Assembly (NCBI GenBank): GCA_017165825.1
Contig: CM029368.1
Location: 3,152,030 to 3,216,029, forward strand
From: Hepsetus odoe
Taxonomy: Eukaryota; Chordata; Actinopteri; Characiformes; Hepsetidae
Direction: 5' to 3'
DNA: 64,000 bases
In this document: positions 11,881 to 25,135 of the stretch, piece after piece
Layout of the letters: each line of letters begins with the position of its first letter
How positions within the stretch are numbered: position 1 is the first letter of the stretch
Notes under the pieces: generated by a model
Seen by the model: the letters and a program-made list of their open reading frames with translations, nothing else
The model's database searches: none
What the model was told of the DNA's origin: nothing
Position numbers and translations under genes: made by a program

Positions 11881-13675
11881 AATCCCTAAAGGAAGATCAC
11901 ACTTAACACTTTTAAACAAGTGCGGCACATTTACGAACAACTGTATTCTGTTTAAATCAAATCTGCTTTGATCTGAACTGGACTGAACCACCTCTGTCTC
12001 CCTGGTGAGTGTGTACTTAGGAGGGAACAAAAAGGTACATCTTCATCTACATCTTTCTTCATAAACAGAGATGTGTATGAGAGTATGCTTCATTGGGTGA
12101 TGAACACCAGTGCCTGCAGTGAACTGCTATTCCACACGTTGTGGCAGCTGTTGCTTATAAAGCAAGGTAACAGAAAGGTTAAAAAAGCATTATCTCAGTT
12201 TCTCATGCAGCCCCTCCTTCCTGCACCCTGCACCCACCCTCCATTTAGAGCAGAGAATCCAGGTCGCACCGCGCTGCCTCTTTTCCGGAGGGGCAGGAGT
12301 GCTCCTCTTCTCCCGCCACTCTGAAAGCTAATCAATGACACAGAACAGCCCTGCATGGAACATCAGAGCAGCAGTGCTTTGAAGGCAGAGGATGGGGATT
12401 ATACAGGGATGAATGGGGACATCCTGCAGTAATCCGCAGGTGCTCACTCTCTCACCCCCCCACACTCTCGCTCAATCTCACACTCTCTCTCTCTCTCTCT
12501 GTGTCTCCGATGCTCTTTCCATATATATATATAAACTCTTTCTCCCCTCCTCTTCTTTCTTCTGTCTATCCAGCTCTGCTGAGCTTCATCTTCATTTGCC
12601 ATTTGACCCCTTTTGCTCACCCCAGTGAAGATGCAGCTTTACCAGCTTGAAGAAGGCAGAGCGATCAGAAAAGAAGACTCAGGCATGTGGAAACTTGCCC
12701 ACCTGCCCTGGTTCCATTAATACCCGTTGCAGGGAGAAAAGGTGTCAACGCCAGATGAGATGATGTGCCCCCCCCCCCCACCAAATGGGACCTGATCTGC
12801 CTCAGCTCTTTTTCACCCAGTGCCCCTGTTTTCCTTCTTTGGGACGGGCAGAGTAACGTGATCAGGGCCCAGTTCTCCCTGTGATGATCTCAGGCCATTG
12901 TTAGTTTTTATCAGCGTTGAATAATGCATGGCCCTGGCCTCTCATTAGAACTGCCACACGATTGTGTGTGAGAAGCCATATCTGGCCCATTAAGAGTCAC
13001 ATGGCTCAGGAAACTCCATGGGGCTTATTGTGTTGCAGGATCTCCTGCGCAGGATGGAAGGAAGAGAGAGGCAACTGCGGAAGTGGGATGCCCAAAGCAG
13101 AGCAGCCCAGTCCCTTTCCTCCCTCCCCTCGTAGTTCCGCTCTGAGCCCGAGTGGTTGATAGAAGAGAGGAGTGGAGGATGTGGTCAAGGAGGAGCCACC
13201 CCCCTCCTCCTTTTAACAAAAGTGATTTATGACCATATTCACTCTGAGCGAAGTCGGAGCAAATGCTCTGCCTTTGGAGCGTTCCATTGTTCCCCAGCGA
13301 TGAGGGGAGGCTTTAAAAACCCTTTAAACTGCAGAAGTAGTTGTTATTAATCTACAGTCTTATTATTTAAAGCTAGAATAAATTATGCCATGAAACTGTT
13401 GGCAGATATGTAGTGATACGTTGAGGACTTGAATCATGGACCCACAGGCATGTCCATGCAGCTTAAGGGGTTAAGTTAATGCTGACTTCATCTGCTGACT
13501 GCATGCTCAGACAAAGGAGCACGCCGCTAATGCACTTGCACTGCATTTGAACTGTTTATAGTTCTTCAGCTCTTTGATAGTTCCAGAAAGAAAAGCACCA
13601 CTTGCTGTGTGGAGTCAAAGCTGTCTTTCAGCAAATACGCCCGCGTCCTCAGCATTGTCCTGGTGCTTCTTTATT

Positions 13676-13698
13676 TAAAAAAAAAAAAAAAAAAAAAA
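13676..13698. repeat. Poly-A tract
   Basis: About 22 A in a row inside the first large intron; no flanking element is recognised. Confidence 0.85.
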
Positions 13699-16506
13699 GT
13701 AGGCACATTGATGAAGCGCTAGAAACAGTGCACTCCTCTTGAAGCTCATGTTTCTGCTTTGCTTCAGGGCTCTGTTTGGACTCCCTGGGTTTGTCTCCAT
13801 CACCATCTGCTTTCAATACACCGTGCATGCTCAGTGTTTACATCTTGAGCATGTGGTGAGAGGCCAGCGTGGGTCTTTATGTCATCCAGGGCTGCACAAT
13901 TTATCGTTTTAGTTTTGATCGATTTTCTTATTGCCCGAGACTGCAGTGTGCCAAAAAGCCATCAAATTTTTAATTTTTTTTTTGAAAGCATCATTGCCAA
14001 TCTCAGTCCCACAAAGAATGTTTCTGTGGGTGTTTTGGAGGAATCAACAAAGCACACAGTTTTGTTTAATTTGAAGAAAAATAAAATAAAGTCCAGTCTT
14101 TTAACCACGTCACTGGTGAACATTATCGATTCACCAGTTCATTTTTAATTTACTACAATTTTTAGTAGTATAATTTTAATTCCTCTGCTTTGTCCATGTC
14201 ATGCAGCTCTACTGCCGTCCTACAGAATGGCACAGTAGGGACATTGTGCTGTGTAATGCAGCCTTGTTTTCCTCATTCTGCCTCACTGTCTCTTAGCCTT
14301 CTGTCTCTTACTCAGTGCTAGCGGATGCTTGGTTACCATACAATTGGCCATTATGCCCTTAAAAGGGGAACACATACGATGAAGGGCCCAATAAAAGTGG
14401 GCTGTCACTGGTGTTTTTTGCAGTCTAGACTGAGGCTTTGAACCCTGACAATGCTCATGACTTCGCCAGGACCTTTTTTTCCCCCCTCAGCTGCTTCAAA
14501 CTGACTTTAATTAGCCCTCATTTAGCTGCTTTCACTCCTTTGAAAAGCCCTGCTCTGTTCTTCATCCTATTTGTTTTCATGGGAAAAGCAAAGCAACACA
14601 CAAGTTCCTTGCTTCTCATGCGCCGACTTCAAAATTAAATGAAACCTTTTTAAAGTCATGAATCCCATTGAAATGTGTAATATTTTATGAAGATGCTTGG
14701 CTTTTTTCAGGATTATGTGATTTAGGAGTGAGCTTATGGGGACAATTTGTTTCCGTGTGTGTGTGTGTGTGTGTTTGTTGGCTTGGACTTCTGACTTTTG
14801 TTCCCTAAAAACTCCTCTCTGACATTCTGATAAGCTGTCAGTCAGCATTTAATCTCTTGTGAAAAATAGCTACTGGTGTGTCCCTGAGGGGGTATCTTGT
14901 CTCTCCTCCATTTGTCCACATTCCACTGTCTGTCACCAGCCCAGAATCTGCAGCTCTCAGTGCGGCTCATATTTAGCCTCGCGCTACTTCTTGCTCAGCT
15001 GCAAGTCTGTCTCACAGTCTCGACTCCTCCCTTCCTCTCTGTAATATCAGCCCGCAGCGGAGAGGTGGGGGGTTGAGTGGCATCCCAGTGTAGAGTCACA
15101 ATTGAATACCAAGTGTCAGGATTGGGCCAATATCAGCATTCAGAACAAAGAGGAGAAAGAGCCCAATAAAACAATCCTGTGTGATGTCTGGTTAGCTGTG
15201 TTAGTGTTTAAAACCAGTTTTGACCAGCTTTTAGATGCTGATCTCATGTGAACTGATTTTTGTAGTTTTGAACAGCAATATCAGCCTATGCTTAACGTCC
15301 AGGATGACACCGTGGTGTTGTCTCCTCTAAGGGTGTAAAAATGCACCAGCTGAAGTTGTAACAACAGTTTAAATGATAAAATTATTGATCATTATTCAAC
15401 TGTTTTAAAAAAAAATTATTCTGCTGTTATTAGTGAGGACCATCATTTCACTGAGCAGTTTGTGAAGCTGTGAAGAAATGACCTCAGTAATTGCCCCCAA
15501 TTAACCATCACCCATTTTGCACTTAAGCTCATACAAAAACATAATTAGTATATTAACTTTTATGCAATGTTTTTTCACCTGTGGCCTGATTGGTCAGATT
15601 CAATGATTGGTCAGTTTAAGGAAATCACATTGAAAATGGCTTTATTGGTGGAAGACTTTGCCACTATTAAGGCATATTTAACACAGCTCTTGGGCCTTCT
15701 ATGCCTTAAACTATTTTGCAGAACTTCTGTTATCTTGAGCACTTTAAGGACTGATGTTATACCTACCCCCCCAGCTGAATGAAATATAAGAATGGAAAGT
15801 TGTGAGAAATTTTCTGAATATTGAATTGAAATTCTGAATTTGACTGAATTTGAGATTTACTGTTACAGTATGAACGATACGTTGGATGGAGTCTCCGTGT
15901 TTCACCACTCCCTGATTGGATTCTCAGGGGTGCAGTGAAGTCAGTCTGCAGTATTCGGTCCTCTGCTGGGGACAGGCCATGGACGTAGTGTAGACCAGTC
16001 CACGGCTTTTCTCTCGGTCTTGGTGAAAGCGATAGCGGTGGGTGAACTATGGGACTCTGGGTTGGAGAAATGTGAAAGCGTAGAGGTTTGTGTGTCAGAG
16101 CGTAACAAACCGGGCCCGCCCTGCTCCAAAGGGGCGAGGGGTCAAAGGGCAAGACGGCTCACTTTAAGAGATTTGTTTTACAGGCTGTTCCGAGCTTATG
16201 ATCAATAGTCGGGTTTCTCTCCAGCTGTCAAACAAACTCAAAATCAACTGCACAGAATTTCCTCACTCAGAAAATATGGTTCACCTGCAGCAGACACTTG
16301 CTGTCTGTTTACCGTCACTGCCTGAACAGATGCTCTTCAGACGTTTCATTTTCTCACTTCACTCTGTCTGACTAGAAAAACGCTTTTCAAGGGGATGAAC
16401 AGAACAACGCTTGTTTATTTAGGAACAATTAATACTTGAATCTTTCTGCACCTTTAAACCACAGACGTTTACTCAGTTTCCAGTCTGCATGATCAACAGG
16501 TCTCAC

Positions 16507-16521
16507 TCGCTCGCTCGCTCG

Positions 16522-16578
<57 letters not shown>

Positions 16579-16593
16579 TATATATATATATAT
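16507..16593. repeat. Compound microsatellite (TCGC)n-(CG)n-(CA)n-(TA)n
   Basis: Four repeat classes follow one another without interruption: TCGC units, CG units, about 23 CA units, then about 9 TA units. Both Z-DNA-prone (CG/CA) and easily melted (TA) blocks are adjacent. Confidence 0.95.
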
Positions 16594-18389
16594 CTCTTTC
16601 TCTCCTTGTAAGTAATATTCTTTACATATTTAATGCTGTTCAGTGATGCCTAATATTTGCAGGTCATTTTTTTTTAAAGCCTCAGACTTACTTTGCTCCT
16701 GGCTTTGTGTGTGCGTGTGTGTGTGTGTTCAAAAATATTCACCGTGCGGTTCTCTGAGATCGAGTGTGTAGGCTGTTTTGAAACAGTGTAGCTGAAACCT
16801 GGCTGTTCATTAACAGGCAGCGTCCTGTCCTCTGTATCCACAGATTCTTTCTCTCGACGCGCTCGCTCGATGACCCGCTCTTCAGAGAAGCAATTTCCAG
16901 CGCGCTGTCTTTCAGGAGTAAATTGATGTGATTTGATATGGGCCACGTTTTCTTGTTATTGAAGGCTGAATCAGAGTGCTTGGTGTCTTGGGCTTTTTGA
17001 CAGAAAAGTGCTCTCCTTTATTCAGGGCCTCAGTAGTGTATGATTTGAAACCGGTTTGGTGAAATAGCCGTGGCTCCGGCTGGCAGCGTAACGCATTCCC
17101 TCAGACAGAGAGACGGAGGAGAAGAGCAAACAGCCCACGAGGAACAATGTGTCTGGAGAAAACAACACTGGTCACGATTGATTTGCAACGCTGCCTCCTC
17201 TTTGTCCAAACTGTTGTGCTTTGCTGAAAAATCTCAGTAACAGGCATCTGATTGAATGTGAGATTAATTTGTACAGCAGGAGAACATGTTTGATCTTTTT
17301 CCCCTCTCTGTCTCTCTGAGGAAAATGTGTGTTGGCACAAATCGCTTAAGAGCTGAGAGGACTGATTGTCAGTGAAATGATGAAATGTTGCTGAAACGTG
17401 TGCCTGTGCGTGTGTGTACATTTTGTTAATTTGTTGGAAAACCAGAGAAAAACAGAATTAAAGAACCAAAATCTCATCTTGCAAGAAAGAAAAACCCAAA
17501 AACGAAAGCTTTTTTTTTTTCCCCCTAAAACTTCTTTCCATTAAATTTTGAAAAATTGTCTTGAGGAAAAGATCTAGATCTGTTTTTGCACGATATCTCA
17601 CTGAAGACTGTTTTCATTAGGAAATACTCGGGATCATTGATCAAATAATAATTGAATACAGTAAAATTACAAAAATCTATATCGTATATACAAACAAAAT
17701 GTAAAATACACCCACAAACACTATCTGGGCTTCAGAATTATGTCCTTAATTTGAAGTTTCTGATGGACATTGTCCTGCTCTCATAGTTTCTTGTCAGCAT
17801 CTTGTGTTGTTTGTCCAGCCGAATCACAACGAGAGCCTGAGAGCAGGAGGGGAAAAGAGAGAGAAACAGTCTCATCTTTGCAGATCTTTTATAGCAACTT
17901 GAGCATCCTTTAGTCTTTTTTTTTTTTTTTTTTTTTTTATCAGTTGTCAGCTGCTGCAGAGGTTTTGGCAGCCCGTTCAGGAGAACTTAATTACATCTCG
18001 GAGCCGCAGCATGAATCAAAAGTCAGCAATTACAGGGCGGACAGCAGCTGGCAGGTGCTGCTCTGAAACTGAATGAGGGGGAATCCACAGCCTCGAAGCA
18101 GCTAGCGATGATCTCTGCTCCACTCCAGCGCCGCTTGGAGAACAGAGATACCGAGCAGGTCCGCGCATGGCCTGATCCAGACTGACCGAATTAGTCACGC
18201 CAACAATAAGGCCCAGAGTGCAGTTTAACCATTACAGCAGCAAATCTTTCACGAGGAATTTTATAGCTCCAGGGCAACGTTATTTGAGACTCGCTGCTAA
18301 GCTGGGATTTACAGAAAACAGTGTTTTTATAACGGGGTCACAAAAGCAGGCTGCATGTGAGAGAGCGCGTTTAATCCATGCTGTCTATT

Positions 18390-18690
18390 TTCTTTCTCTC
18401 TCCCTCTTGCTCTTTCTGTCTATCTCTGTCTGCTTTTCTGTCTTTCCATCTCTTTCTCTCTGTTTCTCTCTGCCTCTCGGTCTCTATCTCTCTTTCTGTC
18501 TCTCTCTCGCTCTCTGTTTCTATCTCTGTCCCTCTGTCTTTCCATCTTTGTCTTGCTCTTTTTCTCTGTCTCTGTCTTCCCATCTGTTTCTTTCTCTTTC
18601 TCTGTCTATCTCCCTCTTGCTCTTTCTGTCTGTCTCTCTGTCTGCCCTTGTTTTTCCATCTGTCTTTGTTTCTTTCTCTCTCTCGCTCTC
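18390..18690. repeat. Imperfect pyrimidine-rich CTnT/CTGT tract
   Basis: About 300 bp almost free of purines on the + strand, made of TCTCTC, TCTGTC and TTTCTCT words. It lies 130 bp before the acceptor of window exon 2. Long open frames in it are a by-product of its composition. Confidence 0.9.
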
Positions 18691-18821
18691 TGAGCAGTAG
18701 AAAATAGAAAATACATTCCTAGTCAACAAATACTTTTTTTAAGAAGTGGTTGTTTTGGTTGTGACGAGATGCCTCGTATCTTGATCACCACATGATCGTC
18801 TCTCTCTCCCCCTTTTCACAG

Positions 18822-18991
18822 ACCCCGCCTGCAAGCACAGCGGAAGTTTGCACAGTCTCAGCCGAACTCTCCCAGCAGCACTCCAGTGAAGCTGAGTGAC
18901 TCCTCACTCCCCACACCAGCCACACAGATCACTGACCTCTCCAGAAGAAAGCCCAAGACAGAGGACTTTCTCACCTTCCTCTGCCTCCGAG
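18822..18991 (+). CDS. jarid2: jarid2 window exon 2: EED- and SUZ12-contact peptides
   Basis: The acceptor tttcacag ends at 18,821 and the donor gtaagt starts at 18,992. It encodes PRLQAQRKFAQSQPNSPS, a short linker, then LSRRKPKTEDFLTFLCLRG with the last Gly split into the next exon. The Lys of QRKFAQS corresponds to human K116, which PRC2 methylates and which then docks in the EED aromatic cage. The second peptide corresponds to the human 147-165 segment bound by SUZ12 (family knowledge). Both are nearly identical to the mammalian sequence; the linker between them is more variable. The exon is fully open and has the right phase (2 in, 1 out). Confidence 0.97.
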
Positions 18992-19219
18992 GTAAGTCCA
19001 GAGTCATCATGATGTTTGTCCCCATATTCACTCACTCCCTGCAGTGACCAGTCAGCAGTGGTTTAACAGTGGGTAACTGGTAACTGTGGTTTGATGGTGA
19101 AGGATAGTGTTACATTTACCAGTATGCATATCCACATGCACACACACCGGTCCTTGAGCTCAGTCCTATATTACTGTAGAAATCAGGTTGCTTTCATGCT
19201 GGTAATGTGTAAACATACC

Positions 19220-19224
<5 letters not shown>

Positions 19225-19270
<46 letters not shown>
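19225..19270. repeat. (TC)n microsatellite
   Basis: About 23 TC units followed by a short CA run. Confidence 0.95.
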
Positions 19271-19273
<3 letters not shown>

Positions 19274-21940
19274 CACACACACACACTGTTGTAGTCTTTT
19301 CCAAAGACACACCCTTCCATTTCTGCCATTTTCTGTGCACGGTTCACATGAAAACGGCATTAACACTGCATGACATGTGGGATTGAAAACATACTCTCTT
19401 CTTACACACACACAGACCATGGCCCTGATCTCAGCAGGAGAGTACCATCTATAAATAATCAAGCCACAGGGCTGCATCAGTGGTCGGCAGGGTGCAGCCC
19501 AGCTCTCTGGGTGCTGAGTGGAAAATGCCACTGGAGAGAACCAGAGAGCTGGAGTGTGTCCATACACACTTAACCCGTCCTCTGTTATAGAGCACTGAAC
19601 ACACAGACTCACCACAATGCAGACCAGGGCTTTTTATATTCATCCAGCAGCACTGCGAGCTGGCCAGGGAGCCTCCTCAGACAGAACAACAAATCCGAGG
19701 CACACAGTTCTACACCCTTCCTCAGACAGATCAGCAGTGGGGTTCTTTCAATTACAGACATAACCAGTTTGCCATAGATTTATTCTTTTTTCCTCAGACT
19801 GAATGATAGACCTTTGGAAACAACCAGTGTCGACAACCAACAAGCCAAAGTATTATCATCATACCAAATAGTTTTAAAGAAATTATTTGGAAGCACTTTA
19901 CCTGCAAATACTTGAGTTACTTTGTTCATTTTTTATATTTAGATATTTTAAAGTCTATATTTCTGTAGGAACGTTACAACAGTGTTTATAGTTTCTGAAA
20001 CCAACATGAAAAGCTGAATGGACCATCAAGTATACAAGAAAACCCAAATAGATCTGCTCCTGATTGTTCAAATGTGAAGAATGACCACTTGTGTCCAGAA
20101 GGGGGAGCTCTTTCTGGTGTTCTCATGACAATCAAGGAGAAACTGCACACCTGCATTTACCTGTCTTCGATGGTTAAACCTTATTTGAGTTTATGCAACT
20201 TGAAATCAGCAATTAAAGCCAATAAAGCCTAGTTATATTGTGATGAAAAGCTGATTGACACTGGCAGTAACCTCTGTATCTCGTGTGTCACAAAGACCAG
20301 TACTAAACATAGAAATGTCCTTTAAAGTACCATTTATATCTAGACCCTTCTGTTAATACACATGGACACATCTTTATGCTTTTCTAACCAATAAAAAAAG
20401 CACAATTTATTTCAGCCAGTAACAATAATTATCGGTACATTGATAAGTGTTTGTGAATTTTTTTTCTTTTTCTTTTTTCTTTTTTTCTTTTCTGTAAAAG
20501 ATAGAGGTGGAACCGCAGACATGTAAACTGCTCTTTTATTTATCAGTGCATGATGAAAATGCATCCGATACAATGGGAAGCTGCCAAATGACTCTTTGTC
20601 ACTTTTATGGCTGCATGATAAACTGGCGTTAGTGTATAAGGGTGGGCTGGGCTTTGTGTGTGTAATGCTTCTCAGGGGTGTGTGTGTGCGGGCTTGTTTC
20701 CTCTGTGGCTCCAGAGTGGCTTCTTAATCCACTTTATAGAGGCAGTCCAAGTTAATGCTAATGCCAGACTCAGCTAATGGACGTGGTTATATCTGTCTCC
20801 TCAAAAGCTGTGCTCGTGAAGATGGCTGCCGTTTGCTTCTCTTGAACGTTCAGATCATCATGCTCAAGCACAGAGTGGTTCATTCTCCCATATCAGTGGT
20901 ACATTAAAAAAAAAAAACACAGTTCAATGTGTAAAAAAGGCAAACGATCGCGCTAGTGTTTCTACATAATATTAGAGAAAAATGTCTTCTGCGTCTTCTG
21001 AACAAAGAGTCACACGTGTAAAGACTGAGGGGCAACGTTCTGTATGTTCTGAATACATTTCTTAATTACCAGAGCTTTAAAATGAACCCAAAACCAATTG
21101 CTTGCTAATCTAATTCCATGTACAGTTTAGGCAATGTTTACATGAAATAAAATCTGAAGGCACCCTGAGCTTCCAGGAATTCTCTTGCTTCTTCTCAGCC
21201 ACGCTCTCTTGACAGAACCACACGGCTCCCAGCTTTGCTCAAACCCTCCTCCATCACTGAATCTCTGGCTAAATATTTACATTCATCCCTATGGAATTCC
21301 TGAGTGCTGTTCTTGGACCTGTCCTGAATTCCCTCCCGGATGCGCTTGTCTGGGTGTGGGCATTTGATGAGTGAGTCTCCCCTGAACCCCTGCAGTTTCT
21401 CTGCTCAGATCTAGAGCTTTACACAGTTTACTTTGGACCCACAGTGAAGATTATGGGCCCAGGTGTCAGAAAGGCAAAACTCTCTCTGGATGCTGCATGT
21501 GTGCGATGTAAACGGCCCTGCAACCTGACAGGAAAGAAAAATACAGCAGCTGAAGTGAATAATATTGATTATCTGATTAGTTTCTCTCAAGGGGTGGATA
21601 TAGCAGGCAGCGAGTGAACAGTCAGTGTTGGGAGAAAAACGGGCGAGCGTGAGGATTTGAGCGACGAGGAACACGCTGAAAGGACTGGATCAGAGCATCC
21701 CCTAAACAGCAGGTGTTGTGGAGTGTTTCCAGTTTCCAGTGATCAGATCAAATCAAAAGTGGTTCAGGGGAGGACAACTGGTGAAGTGGAGACAAGATCT
21801 GGGCACCCAAGGATCATTGGTGGGCCTGGAGAAGGGAGGCTAGACAGTTTGTTCAGATCCCTTAGAGAAACCACTAACTCAAATTGCAAAAACCCCAGTG
21901 CTGACAATGAGTATGCAAGTGCATGGACATGCTTAGTTAT

Positions 21941-22155
21941 GTGAAAGTGACGGTCATTGTGAGACACAGCACACAGTAAAGCACAACAGAATGCATCCTC
22001 TGCTTTTCGGCCACGCACACCGTGCAGCAGTCATCAGCCATATCCAGCAGCCGGCGAGCGGTGACTGGGATGGTACCTTAATCAAGTGTACTTCAGGGCG
22101 GCCTCGAACTCACAAACCTCTGAATCTGGTCCCTAACCACTAGGCCACTGCAGAT
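21941..22155 (-). mobile_element. tRNA-derived SINE, antisense copy
   Basis: On the - strand it starts with an A-box-like TAGTGGTTAGGGAC and a B-box-like GTGAGTTCGAGGCC. It continues through CCCTGAAGTACACTTGATTA and ends near CACAATGACCGTCACTTTCA. It shares this layout with the copies at 37.05 kb and 47.3 kb and lies within a jarid2 intron. Confidence 0.8.
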
Positions 22156-22800
22156 ACACAGAGCTTTGGACAACCCTGGGTCGGACAAAAATATAATCAT
22201 CTGCATTTAAGGTCATATTTTACCTCCTGTCCTTTACTGTCCCTCAAAAAATTTGTGGCGTTTATAATTTAGAAAACCATCTTGATTGTTTCTACAGGGG
22301 CTTTTTCAAAGTGTGTATGTGTGTTTGATAGCATTTATGAGCATTCCAGAGAGCTTGCTGTTGATCTTTCAGCGAAAGAGAGTTGGTAGACGTGGGTAAA
22401 TATTTTTTTCCTCTCTCTCTGAAAAAGATCAATGCCATTCTGGGCAAAGGCAGCAAAGGTCAACCGGTCATTTGTTCAGCAGCACCGTTACGGCTGATGT
22501 CCAATGAAAGGTTTGTCTCATTGAACAAACATTAAGGAATAAAGCCAGGCCTCCGGTTGGTCGGGCGTATAGGCAGCAGTAAGAGTGATTGATGATGTTT
22601 TTTTTAGTAAGAAGGAAAAGAAAAAGTTGAGAAGAAAGGCAAAGTTTTCTCCTCTTTGTTGTTGCATCTGCAGAGTTTACTCTACAACGATGGGAACAGT
22701 GTAATGAGCCACATTTTTATTTCTTTAACATGGAATGATATTTTTAATCTCTCTTGGGAGGAATTCGTTTTCTGATGCAATGTAAAGTAATGTGAGACGC

Positions 22801-22807
22801 TCTCTCT

Positions 22808-22849
<42 letters not shown>
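22801..22849. repeat. (CG)n(CA)n compound microsatellite
   Basis: TCTCTCTCGCGCGCG followed by about 17 CA units. Confidence 0.95.
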
Positions 22850-22850
<1 letters not shown>

Positions 22851-23292
22851 CGGGAATTCCACCACACCGTTCTGCACTGCTCTGTTTATATGCGACATAC
22901 CACTTTAAATCCAGGCTCTGATGGGTGTTTATACCCGTGGAGAAATCCATTTGGTCGTTCTCCAGTGTGTGAGTGTGTGCGTGTGTGAGTGTGTGCGTGT
23001 GTGTGTATGCGCGCGTGCGTACGCTCACTGTTTCTGAGAGAAATGTAATACACACTCTCGCAGCGAGTCCCTGACACGGAAACTTTGTTGGCAAAGTCTG
23101 AAGCACAGTATCTTTTGATTCCTCTTATCATTGGCCACACACACACACACACTCACACTCTAATACAAAGAACTGAGACAAGGTAGTAAATGAGTAAACA
23201 GCACTGTCTCCAGTGTTACATAATGGCAGGTTGCTCTGCGTGTGTGTGTGTGCAAGAATAATAATTAGCAAGAATCTCTATGAATTATTTGC

Positions 23293-23330
<38 letters not shown>

Positions 23331-23335
23331 ATGTA

Positions 23336-23372
<37 letters not shown>

Positions 23373-23418
23373 CACACACAATGAGACACACATACATGCA
23401 CACACACACACACACACC
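23293..23418. repeat. Adjacent (GT)n, (TA)n and (CA)n microsatellites
   Basis: About 18 GT units, a TTTA-rich spacer, about 11 TA units, then CA blocks up to 23,418. The GT and CA blocks could form a cruciform with the TA centre. Confidence 0.95.
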
Positions 23419-24929
23419 CTTCCTTACCCCATATAATAAACAATTGTTGTATTAAACCATTTTTTTTGTGTATTTAGCTCTGCCCTCATTCTTTCTGCTA
23501 TCAGAGCTGGAAGGACCTTATGTTGGTCAGCTCGTGTGTGTGTGTGGTTTGTACATACTTGTGCTCATTTTTGCTGAGGAGAGGAACAAAGATAGCTGAT
23601 TTCAATTCAATTAAACATGCTGACGTGTGCCGTTAGCCTGCGTGTGTGTGTGTGTGTGTGGGATGCAGGCTGATTGAATTTGCCTGGTGACTTCCTCGCA
23701 CTGAGGGCGAACCGGGTTAATGGATTTGCAGACATTCAGGAATGTAAATTAGAGAAGATATAATCTGTAATCCTTCCACATTCGGTCCTGCAGCCGCAGC
23801 CTAGAGACAATGTTATTGAAAGCCCCTCCGCCTGCTGCTCAGGCAGACCCCTCCCCCCTCAGCCCTTCTTTCCCACTTTTCATGGATGACCATATGTTGT
23901 GTGATGCAGGGGCGGCAGGGGGCACTTCACCCTGACAGCTCTCAGCTCATCGACCCCGCACTTTACCCCGCCTCCCAGGCCACCGTTAACCTGCCCAGAT
24001 CCTGGCTGTGGAGCTCACTGCAGGTGGTTCAACACAGCCGGGGCAAGAGCTGCTCCTGGATCAGGGTCTCTCAGTGTGATTTGGCCTCTTTAATCTGCCA
24101 TTTGTTTTTAATTTAAGGAAAATTAAGCAATAGAGCATATGCATCATTGTTCAAATGGAGTGGACTTGTTTGCATTTAGTTATAGATCTCTTAAGATTCA
24201 CAATGCACATAAGTTCACTATAGACAGAAACTGTGCCTAATCTGAACCTTTATACTGAGAGTATATGTTAAGTCGTATCTCGGCCATGATGGGGAAAAAC
24301 TTAAGCCAGAGAATCCTACCCCACCATCAGCAGCCCACATGGTGGACAGCATCCAATCAGACAAGGGCCAAACCTTTACTGGCACACATGATTGGTCCTC
24401 TCTTAGGCCCATTTGTAACTCCTTGCTTTCTTTGTCACTTAAAAAGAACAAGAGAGCAAAGCTCTATAGTAGACAGTTTTTACTGGTTGTAAAATTATGT
24501 CTGTGTGGTTTAGGCAGCACAATCCTGTGGGCCGCCTTGCTGCATAGTATGATTTGTGTGTCAGATAGTGAAGAATATGAAAGCATGTATAATTGGAGCT
24601 CGGGGAAGGCCTGGCTTTTATTTTCCCTCTCTGTCTGGGAGCTGACAGCCTTGGAGCCAGTGCCAAGGTAGGCGAACAGGTGAGAAAGCAACTGCGAAGA
24701 CTGGAGGGCACAGCCCAGTGGATGGTGCTTATAAATCTGGTTAAATCTAGTCGGTGATGTCGCGGCAGCTGGCTCCAGCAGCTCTGCTTCCGGTGCCCTC
24801 CCCAACCTCTCCTGGGGCCGAGCATAAACACTGAGGGGCGTCTGTGACAGATTACAGGACTCCAAGCTGATACTGCTTTAAGAATTCTTCCCTGCCTAAC
24901 AGTAGCCCAGCAAGTTTATCTGAATCCAC

Positions 24930-25135
24930 ATTTAGCCATCAAATTTTGTTCCAGTGACCAGTGGCCAAGACAAATCTGTCCCTACCCGACCATAGGCCTT
25001 AAAATTTTGTCCAGACCTGGCTGTAATCCTCAAGATTTTCTCTAAACTATTTAGACACGAAATTCTCTGTCCACGACGACAATGAGCCATAATATTCTGT
25101 TCCAACTTGACTGAAGGGCCTTGCAGTTCAGCTGA
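24930..25135. repeat. Degenerate tandem tract, unit about 30-40 bp
   Basis: The phrase CATCAAATTTTGTTCCAG recurs in drifted form: CTTAAAATTTTGTCCAGACC, CTCAAGATTTTCTCTAAAC, CGAAATTCTCTGTCCACGAC, CATAATATTCTGTTCCAACT. Copies are only loosely similar. Confidence 0.5.

Larger units (their letters stand above)
929..18821 (+). other. jarid2: 17.9-kb jarid2 intron
   Basis: Noncoding. It holds a MITE (1,291-1,624), GT, CA, poly-T and poly-A tracts, a worn minisatellite-like tract (8,540-9,170), an RTE-like LINE fragment (11,240-11,880), a compound CG/CA/TA microsatellite (16,507-16,593) and a long CT-rich block (18,390-18,690). The stretch 5,680-6,480 is poor in simple repeats and looks like a candidate conserved noncoding block. 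The remaining stretches show nothing I can name. Confidence 0.85.

Noticed and set aside
18378..18707. Long Ser/Leu-rich open frames on both strands
   Set aside because: They come from CT-rich simple sequence; the same applies at 35.0, 36.3 and 40.8 kb.
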